Assembly: GCF_019793465.1 (NCBI RefSeq)
Contig: NZ_JAILYJ010000004.1
Span: forward strand, 298,827 to 362,826
DNA: 64,000 nucleotides
DNA from: Rhizobium croatiense
GTDB lineage: Bacteria; Pseudomonadota; Alphaproteobacteria; Rhizobiales; Rhizobiaceae
Direction of reading: 5' to 3'
The notes below the pieces were generated by a model that saw only the letters and a list, made by a program, of their open reading frames with translations, ran no database searches and was not told the origin of the DNA. Below, piece by piece: positions 1 to 9,029 of the stretch; position 1 is the stretch's first letter, and each line of letters opens with the position of its first letter. The position numbers and the translations under genes were made by a program.

Positions 1-1236
1 CGACAGCCAGAACGTATCCTCCGGCAGCCCGAACGCGGCGTTCGAGCTGCCGGGCGCAAGCCACGCCTGGCCTTGCGTATAGCGGCCGTTCGACGCTGCC
101 GTCGGCGTGCGCATGGCGCCGACGAACCCCTCCGGCAGCAATCGCCGGCCATTCCAGACGCCATCCTGCAGCAGGAACTGTCCGAAGCGGGCCCAGTCAT
201 GCGCCGTCGCGTAGAGATAGGAGCTTCCGGCAAAGGTGCCGCGCGCGTCGAGTTCGAAGACGGCGCTGCTCATGCCGAGCGGGGAGAAGAGCGCGTCATG
301 CGGATAGGAAAAGGCTGCCTGCGCATTGCCGACCCTGTCCATCCAGATGCGTGACAAGAGCACCGCCGTGCCGCTCGAATAGCGGAACCGCTGCCCGGGT
401 GCCGCCTCCATCGGCGCATTGGCCGGCAGCGATACCATGTCGGGATCGAGATACAGCATGCGCGTCACATCGGCGACGCTGCCATAATCCTCATTGAAGG
501 CGAGGCCGCTCTCCATGCCGAGTAGGTCGGAAACCTTGATCCTGGCGCGCTGATCGTCCTTCCACTGCGCCATCAAGTGATCGTCGTCGAAGGAAACCTT
601 GCCGTCGAGCATCAGCCGGCCGAGGATGGCCGCGTTCACCGTCTTCGTCATCGACCAGCCGATCAGCGGCGTCTTCGACGAAAATCCGCGGCCATAGGCC
701 TCGGCGATGATACGGCCGTCGCGCACCACCACAATCGCCCGCATGGCCGGGCCGACAAATCGGGCATCGGTCAGCACCGCGGCGATCTTCGCGTCCGGCT
801 GAATGCCGCTGCCCTCGCCTTGCGGCCACACCCCGTCATTCGCCTGCATCTTGGCCGGTGCATCGAACGGCACCGCATTAATCGCCGCCTCGAAATTGCC
901 GTCCGGCACGCTGGTGCAGCCGAGCGCGCCGCGATAGAGCGCATAACTCGGTGCGAACAGCCCCATGAAGCGCGCCGTCACCCGGCCGCTGTCGCGCTCG
1001 ACACTGACGCGCACCAGCCTCAGCAGCGGATTTCCCGGCGCCTGGACGTCGTCGTGCAGCACATCGTCGGCATCCCGGCCGGCAATGAAGACATTCGAGC
1101 AGACGATCTTGGCGGCGTAGCCATCCCCGACGCGCAACAGCTCCGGCGGCCGGACGAAGAGCCAGCCGGTCCCGGCGGCGATGATGAGAACCACAAGGAG
1201 AGCAAGCGCCTTCAGGACACGCAGCACAAATCGCAT
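1..1236 (-). CDS. Serine hydrolase of the beta-lactamase / penicillin-binding family (partial, 3' end outside window)
   Basis: Reading from ATG at 1236, 412 codons run without a stop off the left edge of the window. Residues about 8-27 form one hydrophobic segment, so the protein is a membrane-anchored or secreted enzyme. The class C beta-lactamase/DD-peptidase signature is visible: SMTK at residues 195-198 (nucleophile Ser195, Lys198) and the YSS triad member at 286-288. Such proteins hydrolyse peptides, esters or beta-lactams; the substrate cannot be told here. The KTG-type third motif is not recognised in the visible part and may lie beyond the edge. It is transcribed divergently from btaA. 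Confidence 0.85.
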   Translation of the reverse strand, partial: MRFVLRVLKALALLVVLIIAAGTGWLFVRPPELLRVGDGYAAKIVCSNVFIAGRDADDVLHDDVQAPGNPLLRLVRVSVERDSGRVTARFMGLFAPSYALYRGALGCTSVPDGNFEAAINAVPFDAPAKMQANDGVWPQGEGSGIQPDAKIAAVLTDARFVGPAMRAIVVVRDGRIIAEAYGRGFSSKTPLIGWSMTKTVNAAILGRLMLDGKVSFDDDHLMAQWKDDQRARIKVSDLLGMESGLAFNEDYGSVADVTRMLYLDPDMVSLPANAPMEAAPGQRFRYSSGTAVLLSRIWMDRVGNAQAAFSYPHDALFSPLGMSSAVFELDARGTFAGSSYLYATAHDWARFGQFLLQDGVWNGRRLLPEGFVGAMRTPTAASNGRYTQGQAWLAPGSSNAAFGLPEDTFWLS

Positions 1237-1365
1237 GGCATTCCTCCATGCCGGGAGAGAAGCAGGAATCGCGCCGGTCGGAAAGGGGCCGGCGCGAAGA
1301 AGGCGCACCATTCCGATCACTCTTCATTGATGCCGGAGCCTCCCGGGGACCGGCGCCCACAGCCC

Positions 1366-1383
1366 GCGTCATCAAACTGTAGC
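1366..1383 (+). promoter_or_regulatory. Degenerate Pho box upstream of btaA
   Basis: GCGTCAT, four bases CAAA, then CTGTAGC: two 7-base units with the 7+4+7 layout of a PhoB site (consensus CTGTCAT N4 CTGTCAC), matching 5 and 4 of 7 positions. It ends 44 bases before the btaA ATG. Betaine-lipid synthesis in rhizobia is known to be induced by phosphate limitation through PhoB, which makes this weak match credible. Confidence 0.45.
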
Positions 1384-1427
1384 AGTGGCGCGCTACACGC
1401 CCTGAACGCTAAAAAGGTGACAGACTC

Positions 1428-2672
1428 ATGTCAGAATTTGCACCGGATGCCGGCTTCCGCAAGAACCGGAAACTCAAGGACGCCCTTCTCCGCCACAAGG
1501 CTTTTTCGAAGGAAGGTTTTTCCGAGCGTCTCTTCGGCCTCCTCTTCTCCGGCCTCGTCTACCCGCAGATCTGGGAAGATCCGGATCTCGACATGCAGGC
1601 GATGGAGCTGAAGCCCAACCATCGCATCGTCACCATCGGCTCCGGCGGCTGCAACATGCTCGCCTATCTCTCCAAGGCGCCGGCCTCGATCGACGTCGTC
1701 GATCTCAACCCGCACCATATCGCGCTGAACCGCCTGAAGCTTGCAGCCTTCAAGCATCTGCCGGATCACGACGACCTCGTCCGCTTCCTGGCGATGCCGA
1801 ACGAAAAGTCGAACAGCCGCGCCTTCGACCGGCATCTTGCCGCCAGGCTCGACGAGGCGACCCGCAGCTACTGGAACGGCCGCAAGTTCGGCCGCCGCCG
1901 CGTCACCGTCTTCGACCGCAACATCTATGAAACCGGCCTGCTCGGCCGCTTCATCGGCGCAGCTCACCTTCTTGCCCGCCTGCACGGCGTCAAGCTTCGC
2001 GAGATGACCAAGACCCGCTCGATCCGCGAGCAGCGCCAGTTCTTCGACGAACAGATCGCGCCGCTTTTCGAAAAGCCGGTCGTGCGCTGGATCACCGGCC
2101 GGAAGAGCTCGCTCTTCGGCCTCGGCATACCGCCGCAGCAATATGACGAACTCGCAAGCCTTGCCGCCGATCATTCGATCGCGCCGGTGCTGAAGCACCG
2201 CCTGGAAAAGCTCGCCTGTCATTTCCCGATGCGCGACAACTATTTCGCCTGGCAGGCCTTCGGCCGCCGCTACGGCACGCAAGAGGAAGGCCCGCTGCCG
2301 ACCTATCTGAAGCCGGAGCACTATGAGGTGATCCGCGCCAATGTCGACCGCGTGAACGTCCACCACGCAAGCTTCACCGAGCTTCTGGCCCGCGAGCCGG
2401 CCGCCTCGCGCGACCGTTACATCCTGCTCGACGCGCAGGACTGGATGACCGATGGGCAGTTGAACGAAGTCTGGCGGGAAATCACCCGCACGGCGCGCGA
2501 CGGCGCCCGGGTGATCTTCCGCACCGCCGCCGAAAAGAGCATCATCGAAGGCCGCCTGTCTCCCTCGATCCGCGACCAGTGGGAATACTTCGAAGGGAAG
2601 TCATGCGAACTGACCGCGCTCGATCGCTCGGCGATCTATGGCGGCTTCCACATCTACGGGAAGAAGGCGTGA
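1428..2672 (+). CDS. btaA: S-adenosylmethionine:diacylglycerol 3-amino-3-carboxypropyltransferase BtaA
   Basis: This 414-residue DUF3419 protein transfers the aminocarboxypropyl group of SAM to diacylglycerol, giving diacylglycerylhomoserine, the first step to the phosphorus-free betaine lipid DGTS. Visible support: the N-terminal SGLVYPQIWEDP stretch typical of the family, a SAM-binding loop GSGGCNML near residue 72 and DVVDLNP near 90. ATG 1428 follows a good AAGGTGA ribosome binding site. btaB overlaps its stop codon, so the two form the usual btaAB operon. A degenerate Pho box upstream fits phosphate-starvation control. Acts at the inner face of the cytoplasmic membrane. Confidence 0.92.
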   Translation: MSEFAPDAGFRKNRKLKDALLRHKAFSKEGFSERLFGLLFSGLVYPQIWEDPDLDMQAMELKPNHRIVTIGSGGCNMLAYLSKAPASIDVVDLNPHHIALNRLKLAAFKHLPDHDDLVRFLAMPNEKSNSRAFDRHLAARLDEATRSYWNGRKFGRRRVTVFDRNIYETGLLGRFIGAAHLLARLHGVKLREMTKTRSIREQRQFFDEQIAPLFEKPVVRWITGRKSSLFGLGIPPQQYDELASLAADHSIAPVLKHRLEKLACHFPMRDNYFAWQAFGRRYGTQEEGPLPTYLKPEHYEVIRANVDRVNVHHASFTELLAREPAASRDRYILLDAQDWMTDGQLNEVWREITRTARDGARVIFRTAAEKSIIEGRLSPSIRDQWEYFEGKSCELTALDRSAIYGGFHIYGKKA

Positions 2673-3343
2673 GCAAGGTTGGCACGGAGACGGCGGGAAT
2701 GAGCGACGAACATGCCAGCCTGATGGATGGCATGTACCGTTACCAGCGCCATATCTACGACCTGACGCGCAAATATTACCTTCTCGGCCGCGACAGCACG
2801 ATCCGCAATCTCGACGTGCCCGAGGGCGGCACCCTGCTCGAAGTCGGCTGCGGCACCGGTCGCAACATGGCCTTCGCCCACAGGCATTTCCCGACCGCCC
2901 AGCTGTTCGGCCTCGACATTTCCCAGGAAATGCTGATTTCAGCACGCAAGACCTTCGCCACCAAAGCGACTATCCCGGAATTCCGCGTCGCCGACGCCAC
3001 GGCCTTCACGCCACGCGAATTCGGCGTTAGCGGTTTCGACCGCATCCTGATCTCCTATGCCCTGTCGATGATCCCAGACTGGGAGCGCGCCGTCGATGCG
3101 TCGATCGCCGCGCTCAATCCCGGCGGTCAGCTGCACATCGTCGATTTCGGCCAGCAGGAAGGTCTGCCGCGCTGGTTCCGCCGCATGCTGCAGTCCTGGC
3201 TTGCAAAATTCCACGTCACCCCGCGCTCCGATCTGCGGGAGGTTCTGGAAGCGCAGGCTGAGGAGCACAATGCGCGATTGTCGTTCGAAACCGTCGGCGG
3301 CGGTTATGCCTGGCGGGCGGCTATTATCAGCAAGCGCACATAA
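2669..3343 (+). CDS. btaB: Diacylglycerylhomoserine N-methyltransferase BtaB
   Basis: A class I SAM methyltransferase of 224 residues with motif I LLEVGCGTGRN (residues about 56-66) and the downstream LNPGGQLHIVDFG strand. It methylates diacylglycerylhomoserine three times to DGTS. GTG 2669 overlaps the btaA stop; ATG 2699 is an alternative start giving 214 residues and I cannot decide between them. Position directly behind btaA is the main reason for the specific name, as the fold alone would allow other substrates. Confidence 0.88.
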   Translation: MSKVGTETAGMSDEHASLMDGMYRYQRHIYDLTRKYYLLGRDSTIRNLDVPEGGTLLEVGCGTGRNMAFAHRHFPTAQLFGLDISQEMLISARKTFATKATIPEFRVADATAFTPREFGVSGFDRILISYALSMIPDWERAVDASIAALNPGGQLHIVDFGQQEGLPRWFRRMLQSWLAKFHVTPRSDLREVLEAQAEEHNARLSFETVGGGYAWRAAIISKRT

Positions 3344-3471
3344 TTCGCTTGAAACTAACCGATTTTTTACGTTGATATGGTGAAAGGAGGGTTATTCCCT
3401 CTGCGGGACTCGTCTTTTTCGAAGGTCAGGCTGTGGGGCAAAGAGATCATTCGGTTCACGACGGGATACCC

Positions 3472-4269
3472 ATGCGCCGGCTTTTGTTTTGCGTTGTGCC
3501 TCTGGCCATCATGCTCGCCGGCTGCTCCTCCTCCGGTTATGACTCCCTCGAAACGGCATCGATCAACCCGAAAACGCGCTTCAAGGACACCGATCCGCAG
3601 AATTTTGGCGCGAAGCACCCGCATCAGAACGATGTGCACGGCATCGACATCTCCAAATGGCAGGGTGATATCGACTGGGCGAGCGTGAAGAATTCGGGCG
3701 TCGCCTTCGCCTTCATCAAGGCGACGGAAGGCAAGGACAGGCTCGATGCCCGCTTCGATGAATATTGGCGCGAGGCCCGGGCCGCCGGCATCCCGCACGC
3801 TCCCTATCATTTCTATTATTTCTGCTCCTCGGCCGACCAGCAGGCCGATTGGTTCATAACCAACGTCCCGAAGGACGCCATGCGCCTGCCGCCGGTGCTC
3901 GACGTCGAATGGAACGGCGAATCGAAGACCTGCCGCTATCGCCCCGATCCGGCAACCGTGCGCGCCGAAATGCAGCGCTTCATGGACCGGCTGGAGGCCT
4001 ATTACGGCAAACGCCCGATCATCTACACTTCGGTCGATTTCCACCGGGAGAATCTCGTCGGCTACTTCCCGGATTATCATTTCTGGGTGCGCTCCGTGGC
4101 CAAGCACCCCGAGGCGACCTATTCCGACCGCCGCTGGGCCTTCTGGCAGTATACCTCGACCGGCGTTGTTCCCGGCATCAAGGGGCCGACCGATATCAAC
4201 GTCTTTGCCGGCAGCGCAAAGAACTGGAACAACTGGGTCGCGACCGTTTCCAAGGATAGAAATTCTTAG
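3472..4269 (+). CDS. GH25 family muramidase lipoprotein
   Basis: 265 residues. The N-terminus MRRLLFCVV...LAGC is a lipoprotein signal with the modified Cys at 18, so the protein is anchored in a membrane facing the periplasm. The rest is a glycoside hydrolase family 25 (Chalaropsis-type lysozyme) domain: GIDISKWQGDIDW at its start, FIKATEG, PVLDVEW with the acidic catalytic pair, and the closing WAFWQYTSTG. It would cut N-acetylmuramic acid bonds in peptidoglycan. ATG 3472 is chosen because it opens the signal peptide; an upstream in-frame ATG at 3433 would bury it. The next gene is another peptidoglycan-cleaving enzyme. Confidence 0.88.
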   Translation: MRRLLFCVVPLAIMLAGCSSSGYDSLETASINPKTRFKDTDPQNFGAKHPHQNDVHGIDISKWQGDIDWASVKNSGVAFAFIKATEGKDRLDARFDEYWREARAAGIPHAPYHFYYFCSSADQQADWFITNVPKDAMRLPPVLDVEWNGESKTCRYRPDPATVRAEMQRFMDRLEAYYGKRPIIYTSVDFHRENLVGYFPDYHFWVRSVAKHPEATYSDRRWAFWQYTSTGVVPGIKGPTDINVFAGSAKNWNNWVATVSKDRNS

Positions 4270-4357
4270 TAACGTCTTTCAATCTTTCTTGCTTCCGTCA
4301 CATTCCTCTGTGAAAGCGACGGCATCCATTTGCTATTTTGCTATAAGGACCGCATTC

Positions 4358-5581
4358 ATGCACCGCTCGCTCACAAGCCGCTCTGCACTCGCCCTCCTGT
4401 TTGCCCTCACCATTGCCGGCGGCGCGGCCGCCCAGCAGGCGCCTGCTGCCTCCGCCCCCTCGACAGCGCCCTGCGGCGGCGATCTGTCCGCCTTCCTTGA
4501 GGGCGTCAAGGCCGATGCCGTTGCCGCGGGCGCCAGTGCCGCGGCCGCCGACCAAGCTCTTGCCGGCGCCGAAATCGACCAGAAGGTGCTTAGCCGAGAT
4601 CGCGCCCAGGGCGTCTTCAAGCAGACCTTCCTCGAATTTTCCCAGCGTACCGTCAGCCAGGCCCGCCTCGACATCGGCCGCCAGAAGATGAAGCAGTATG
4701 CCGACGTCTTTGCCCGGGCCGAGCAGGAATTCGGCGTTCCCTCCGGCGTCATCACCGCCTTCTGGGCGATGGAAACCGATTTCGGCGCCGTCCAGGGCGA
4801 CTTCAACACCCGCAACGCGCTGGTGACGCTGTCACACGATTGCCGTCGCCCGGAGCTCTTCCGCCCGCAGCTGATCGCTCTCATCGAGATGGTCCAGCAC
4901 GGCGACCTCGACCCTGCCACCAATACCGGCGCCTGGGCCGGCGAGATCGGCCAGGTGCAGATGCTGCCGCGCGACATCATCGCCTACGGCATGGACGGCG
5001 ATGGCGACGGCCATGTCCGCCTGAAGCAGAGCAGCCCTGACGCCGTCCTGACGGCGGCGAAATTCATCCAGCACCTAGGCTTCGAGCGCGGACAGCCCTG
5101 GCTGCAGGAAGTCACCCTGCCTGACAATCTGCCCTTCGAGAAATCCGGCCTGGGCGGCACGATGAAGGCCAGCGAGTGGTTCGCGCTCGGCGTCAAGCCG
5201 CGCGATGGGAACACCGCTTTCGGCGATCTCGAGGGCGACCTTGTGCTGCCGCAGGGCCGCATGGGACCGGCCTTCATCGCCTATCCGAATTTCAAGATCT
5301 ATCTCGAATGGAACAAGTCGTTCATCTATACGACGTCGGCGGCCTATTTCGCGACCCGCCTTTCCGGCGCCCCGACCTATCTCAAAGGCACGCCTGAACA
5401 GGGGCTTGCCAACGACCAGATGAAGACGCTGCAGACCAAACTCCAGTCGCTCGGCCACGACGTCGGCGAGATCGACGGCATCCTCGGCTCCGGCACGCGT
5501 ATCGCGATCCAGAAGGAACAGCAGCGCCTCGGCATACCGGCCGACGGCTGGGCGACGCCGGCGCTTCTTGACGCCCTCTGA
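4358..5581 (+). CDS. Lytic murein transglycosylase, MltB family, with C-terminal peptidoglycan-binding domain
   Basis: 407 residues. A Sec signal peptide ends near residue 26 (AAA-QQ). The MltB-type (SLT_2) catalytic domain spans about 45-335 with catalytic Glu139 in FWAMETDFG and the substrate-groove motif IGQVQMLP. Residues about 350-405 form a PG_binding_1 domain (LGHDVGEIDGILGSGT). The enzyme cleaves murein with formation of 1,6-anhydromuramic acid in the periplasm. ATG 4358 follows a clear AAGGA site. It lies 88 bases after the GH25 gene on the same strand; the two may serve cell-wall turnover together. Confidence 0.92.
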   Translation: MHRSLTSRSALALLFALTIAGGAAAQQAPAASAPSTAPCGGDLSAFLEGVKADAVAAGASAAAADQALAGAEIDQKVLSRDRAQGVFKQTFLEFSQRTVSQARLDIGRQKMKQYADVFARAEQEFGVPSGVITAFWAMETDFGAVQGDFNTRNALVTLSHDCRRPELFRPQLIALIEMVQHGDLDPATNTGAWAGEIGQVQMLPRDIIAYGMDGDGDGHVRLKQSSPDAVLTAAKFIQHLGFERGQPWLQEVTLPDNLPFEKSGLGGTMKASEWFALGVKPRDGNTAFGDLEGDLVLPQGRMGPAFIAYPNFKIYLEWNKSFIYTTSAAYFATRLSGAPTYLKGTPEQGLANDQMKTLQTKLQSLGHDVGEIDGILGSGTRIAIQKEQQRLGIPADGWATPALLDAL

Positions 5582-5718
5582 TCGCCGCTTCCGCCCGCCG
5601 CTCGCTTCGCAAGAAACGGGTGGCGCCACGCGCCGTCGGCGTTAAAGCTGATGGTGAGGGTCCGCGATCGGGTGTCGACGCGACGGCGGCGGCGCAGCTT
5701 GGGATGGAGGAAGGCGGC

Positions 5719-6624
5719 ATGGACAACAGAATGAATGCCTGGACCTGGAGCCTGCTGCTCCTGCTCGGTCTCATCTGGGGTGGCTCTTTCTTCTTTGCCA
5801 GCATCGCCGTTCAGCATGTCCCGCCGCTGACCCTCGTCTTCCTCCGTCTGCTGCTGGCCGCGATTGCGCTGCACATCTACATCGCCGGCCGTTTCGGCAT
5901 CTATCCGATCCTGGAAGCCCGCTGGCGCGAATTCCTGATCCTCGGGCTCATCAACAATGCCCTGCCGCACGCTCTGATCTTCTTCGGCCAGACCCGTATC
6001 GGCGCCGGACTTGCGGCGATCCTGAACGCGACGACGCCTATTTGGACCGTGTTGATCGCCAACTACGTCACATCAGACGAGAAGCTATCATCTGCCAAGA
6101 TTGCCGGCTGCCTCGTCGGCCTGGCCGGAACGATCGTGCTGATCAGCCCCAGCCTGTCGGCCAGTGGCGAAGCGCCGCTCTGGGCGCTGCTGCTTCCGGT
6201 ACTTGCCGCTGTCTCCTATGGGTTCGCAGCCACCTACGGCAAGCGGTTCAAGACTATTCCGGCCCCCGTCACCGCAGCCGGCCAGCTGACGGCGTCCTCG
6301 TTGATCACCTTGCCGTTGTCGCTCTTGGCCGATCGCCCCTGGACGCTCCCCTGGCCGTCACTCGATATCGTCGTCGCCGTACTGGCTCTGGCGCTGGTGT
6401 CGACCGCCTTCGCCTATATTCTCTATTTCCGGATCATGGCGGCGGCCGGCGCCACCAACGCCTCGCTCGTCACGCTGCTGGTGCCGCCGAGCGCCATCCT
6501 TCTCGGCGTGCTTTTCCTCGGCGAGCGGCTCACCCTTGCCGAACTCGCCGGCATGGCGCTGATCGGCTTCGGCCTTGTCATTCTCGACGGCCGTGCCTAT
6601 CGCCTGCTGGCCAGGCCAGCGTGA
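5719..6624 (+). CDS. DMT superfamily EamA-type permease
   Basis: 301 residues, almost entirely hydrophobic, with about ten predicted membrane segments in two EamA repeats (roughly 10-140 and 155-295). The repeats carry the usual WGGSFF start and GERLT near the last helices. Members export amino acids or other small metabolites; nothing here sets the substrate. ATG 5719 is preceded by GGAGGAAGG; a longer frame from 5620 reads through repeat-like intergenic sequence and has no ribosome site. Confidence 0.85.
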   Translation: MDNRMNAWTWSLLLLLGLIWGGSFFFASIAVQHVPPLTLVFLRLLLAAIALHIYIAGRFGIYPILEARWREFLILGLINNALPHALIFFGQTRIGAGLAAILNATTPIWTVLIANYVTSDEKLSSAKIAGCLVGLAGTIVLISPSLSASGEAPLWALLLPVLAAVSYGFAATYGKRFKTIPAPVTAAGQLTASSLITLPLSLLADRPWTLPWPSLDIVVAVLALALVSTAFAYILYFRIMAAAGATNASLVTLLVPPSAILLGVLFLGERLTLAELAGMALIGFGLVILDGRAYRLLARPA

Positions 6625-6663
6625 AGAATGGTTGCAAATCCCGCATGATTTCAACCGCTTGAC

Positions 6664-6687
6664 TATGCGCCATGTTTCAGGCGCATA
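6664..6687 (+). terminator. Weak hairpin after the EamA gene
   Basis: TATGCGCC (6664-6671), 8-base loop, GGCGCATA (6680-6687), then GGTAAAT. It sits 40 bases past the permease stop. There is no clear T-run, so its role as a terminator is uncertain. Confidence 0.35.
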
Positions 6688-6888
6688 GGTAAATCGGCAA
6701 TCGCCCGATTTAACCGCATGTTAAATTCTGTGAATAAGATTTTGTCGCGAATACGCGTTGAATTTCAACAGCTTGCGGATTCACTGTTCGACTTATCCAC
6801 CGCCTCGTTCTGCGGTGCAGCACAGATTCCGCTTCCCAACCGACACATTTCCGACATATTATTGTCAGGTTAACGCGAGGAGACAGAC

Positions 6889-6966
6889 ATGGGACTCACG
6901 CAATCCTTGAATGTTCTGTTGGTCAGTGCAGCGTTTGCCTTCGTCCTGTCCATGCTCTTTATCTGA
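6889..6966 (+). CDS. 25-residue single-helix membrane peptide (hypothetical)
   Basis: ATG 6889 follows a strong GCGAGGAGA ribosome site by seven bases. The product opens MGLTQSLNV and ends in a hydrophobic run finishing MLFI, so nearly the whole peptide is one membrane-spanning helix. It stands alone in the 456-base gap between the EamA gene and metF, and a strong bidirectional terminator follows at 7027. No function is known to me. The good ribosome site, the clean hydrophobic composition and the flanking terminator argue for a real small gene. Confidence 0.6.
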   Translation: MGLTQSLNVLLVSAAFAFVLSMLFI

Positions 6967-7026
6967 GTTGGCCGGCGGGGTGTGACGACTGGTAGTACCT
7001 GAACTCCCCTGATCAATCCGCCAATG

Positions 7027-7061
7027 AAAAAGCGCATGTCCCGCCCGACATGCGCTTTTTA
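7027..7061. terminator. Bidirectional intrinsic terminator between the 25-residue gene and metF
   Basis: A perfect stem: AAAAAGCGCATGTC (from 7027) pairs with GACATGCGCTTTTT across a short CCGCCC loop. A-run and T-run on either side let it stop transcription from both the small gene (+) and metF (-). Confidence 0.85.
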
Positions 7062-7080
7062 CTTTGATGGACGCGGAAAA

Positions 7081-7983
7081 TCAGGCAGCCGCGCCGGCGT
7101 TTTTTGCCGCCCGGCGGGAGAGGCCGAGATTGTCGAGCACGGCGGAAACCAGCGGCGAACGGTTCATCGTATAGAGATGGAAATCGCGGATGCCGCGCCG
7201 GACGAGATCTTCGATCTGCTCGGCGGCGACATCGGCTGCAACCTTTGCCCGCTCTTCGGGCTTGTCGTCGAAGCCCGCAAAACGCTCATCGAGAAAGCCG
7301 GGGATGATCGCGCCGCAGGCGCCGGCAAAACGTTTGAGCTGCGTCAGGTTCTGGATCGGCATGATGCCGGGCACGATCGGGATCGAAATGCCGGCCTGGC
7401 GCACCCGCTCCAGATAACGCTCGAAATTGTCGTTGTCGAAGAAGAACTGCGTCAGCGCCCGGTCGGCACCGTTGTCGGCCTTGCGTTTCAGCATGTCGAT
7501 ATCGGCGGCCGTGTCGCGGCTCTCCGGATGCTTTTCCGGATAGGCGGAGACTGAGATTTCGAAATCACCGATCGCCTTGAGGCCGGCCACCAGCTCCGCC
7601 GCATTGGCATAGCCGCCGGGATGCGGCTGGTAGGGTGCGCCGGCGCCGCCCGGCGCATCGCCGCGCAGCGCCACGAAATGCGTCACGCCGACCTTGCGGA
7701 AGGTCTCGATCATCTGATGCGTCTCTTCCTTCGTCGCGCCGACGCAGGTGAGGTGCGAAGCGGTGGCAAGCGGCGTCTGCGACAGGAAACGCGTGACGGC
7801 GGTCAGCGTCGGCGCCTTGGTGGTGCCGCCGGCGCCATAGGTCACCGAGACGAAATCCGGATCCCAGTCCTGCAGCTCGCTGACGGTATTCCAGAGCTGG
7901 CCTTCCATCTCTTCCGATTTCGGCGGGAAGAATTCGAACGAGATCCCGATGTCGCGCGCCTGCGCTTCGTTTTTCAAAGCCAT
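7081..7983 (-). CDS. metF: 5,10-methylenetetrahydrofolate reductase MetF
   Basis: 300 residues, the normal MetF length. It reduces 5,10-methylene-THF to 5-methyl-THF, the methyl donor for MetH. Family features: ISFEFFPPKS at the N-terminus with the catalytic Glu, PDFVSVTYGAGG, LRGDAP, and FQTQ-equivalent ALTQFFFDNDNF for FAD/folate binding. ATG 7983 is preferred over ATG 7989 because GGGAGAG then lies eight bases upstream. It follows the ArsR-type regulator gene by two bases, so both are one transcript controlled from the palindrome at 9030. Confidence 0.95.
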   Translation of the reverse strand: MALKNEAQARDIGISFEFFPPKSEEMEGQLWNTVSELQDWDPDFVSVTYGAGGTTKAPTLTAVTRFLSQTPLATASHLTCVGATKEETHQMIETFRKVGVTHFVALRGDAPGGAGAPYQPHPGGYANAAELVAGLKAIGDFEISVSAYPEKHPESRDTAADIDMLKRKADNGADRALTQFFFDNDNFERYLERVRQAGISIPIVPGIMPIQNLTQLKRFAGACGAIIPGFLDERFAGFDDKPEERAKVAADVAAEQIEDLVRRGIRDFHLYTMNRSPLVSAVLDNLGLSRRAAKNAGAAA

Positions 7984-7985
7984 TG

Positions 7986-9011
7986 TCATACTCTCCCGGC
8001 AAATGTAGGTTCGGCGCCTTCGCTTAGTTGCGAAGCCATGAGGCGCCTCGGATCGCGTGCGAGCCAGACGGTGACCGTCAGCCCCTGCCCGCTCTGCTGA
8101 CCCGGATGAAGATCGACGACCTGCTCGACGTCGAGCCCGGCCTTGCGCAGCCAGTCGGACATCGCCTGGTGCGAAAAGCCGAGACGCACATGCGCATGCT
8201 CGTCGCGGAGATATTCGAGCGTATGCGGTGCAAGGTCGATGACGACAAGCCGGCCGCCCGGCCGCAGCATGCGCGCCGCTTCGGCGATGGCAATCTCCGG
8301 CTGGTCGAAGAAATGCAGTACCTGATGGATCGTCACCAGGTCGAAATCCTGTCCCTCGAACGGCAGGTTCAGAATATCGGCGTGGCGCACGGTGGCCTTG
8401 GTGATGCGGCACTTGTCGAGATTGGCGCGCGCCACGCTCAGCATGTCGCGGCTGGCGTCGACACCGATCGCCCGGCGGTAGAGCCCGGCCAGGAGTTCGA
8501 GGATGCGGCCGGTGCCGGTGCCGAGATCGAGCAGCGAATCGATCGGCTGGCTGCCGAGCAGCCGGATGACGGCGGCATCGACTTCCTCGTCAGCCGCATG
8601 CAGGCGGCGAAGCTCGTCCCATTCCGCCGCGTTGCGGCTGAAATAGGCCTGCGCCCGCTCGGCCCGCTGGCGTTTGACCGCCGACAGTCGCTCGCCGTCA
8701 CGAAGGACGGTCGGATCGTTTTCGGAGACATGCTTCAGCAAGGCCCGCACGAGCATTGCCGCCTTGCCGTCCTGCTTGAGCCGGAAGTAGGCCCAGGCGC
8801 CTTCCTGATAGCGCTCAATCAGTTCGGCCTCGCCGAGCAGCTTCAGGTGGCGGGAGATACGCGGCTGGGACTGGCCGAGAATTTCGGTCAGATCGGTGAC
8901 CGTCAGATCGCCGGCGTCGAGAAGCGCCAGAAGCCGCAGACGCGTGGGCTCGCCGGCCGCCTTCAAGACGTCCACCAAACCATCCAGTCCAAGCTTCAAA
9001 GGTTCGTTCAT
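7986..9011 (-). CDS. ArsR-family regulator fused to a SAM-dependent methyltransferase domain, SahR type
   Basis: 341 residues. Residues about 5-90 are an ArsR winged helix (AAGEPTRLRLLALLDAGDL, recognition helix QSQPRISRHLKLL). Residues about 130-300 are a class I methyltransferase domain with LLDLGTGTGRILELL as motif I. This architecture is that of SahR, the S-adenosylhomocysteine-responsive regulator of the methionine cycle described in proteobacteria; the domain probably senses SAH/SAM rather than methylating. Supporting context: operon with metF, and the same palindrome upstream of this gene and of metH. ATG 9011 or 9014 may start it; TTG 9026 has no ribosome site. Confidence 0.8.
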   Translation of the reverse strand: MNEPLKLGLDGLVDVLKAAGEPTRLRLLALLDAGDLTVTDLTEILGQSQPRISRHLKLLGEAELIERYQEGAWAYFRLKQDGKAAMLVRALLKHVSENDPTVLRDGERLSAVKRQRAERAQAYFSRNAAEWDELRRLHAADEEVDAAVIRLLGSQPIDSLLDLGTGTGRILELLAGLYRRAIGVDASRDMLSVARANLDKCRITKATVRHADILNLPFEGQDFDLVTIHQVLHFFDQPEIAIAEAARMLRPGGRLVVIDLAPHTLEYLRDEHAHVRLGFSHQAMSDWLRKAGLDVEQVVDLHPGQQSGQGLTVTVWLARDPRRLMASQLSEGAEPTFAGRV

Positions 9012-9029
9012 CATCGGCCCAATCAAGAT

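Noticed and set aside
577..1611. A 344-codon plus-strand frame
   Set aside because: Antisense to the beta-lactamase-like gene and overlapping the start of btaA in another frame; no motif.
4166..4357. N-terminal extension of the lytic transglycosylase
   Set aside because: It overlaps the end of the GH25 gene and would hide the signal peptide; ATG 4358 has AAGGA upstream.
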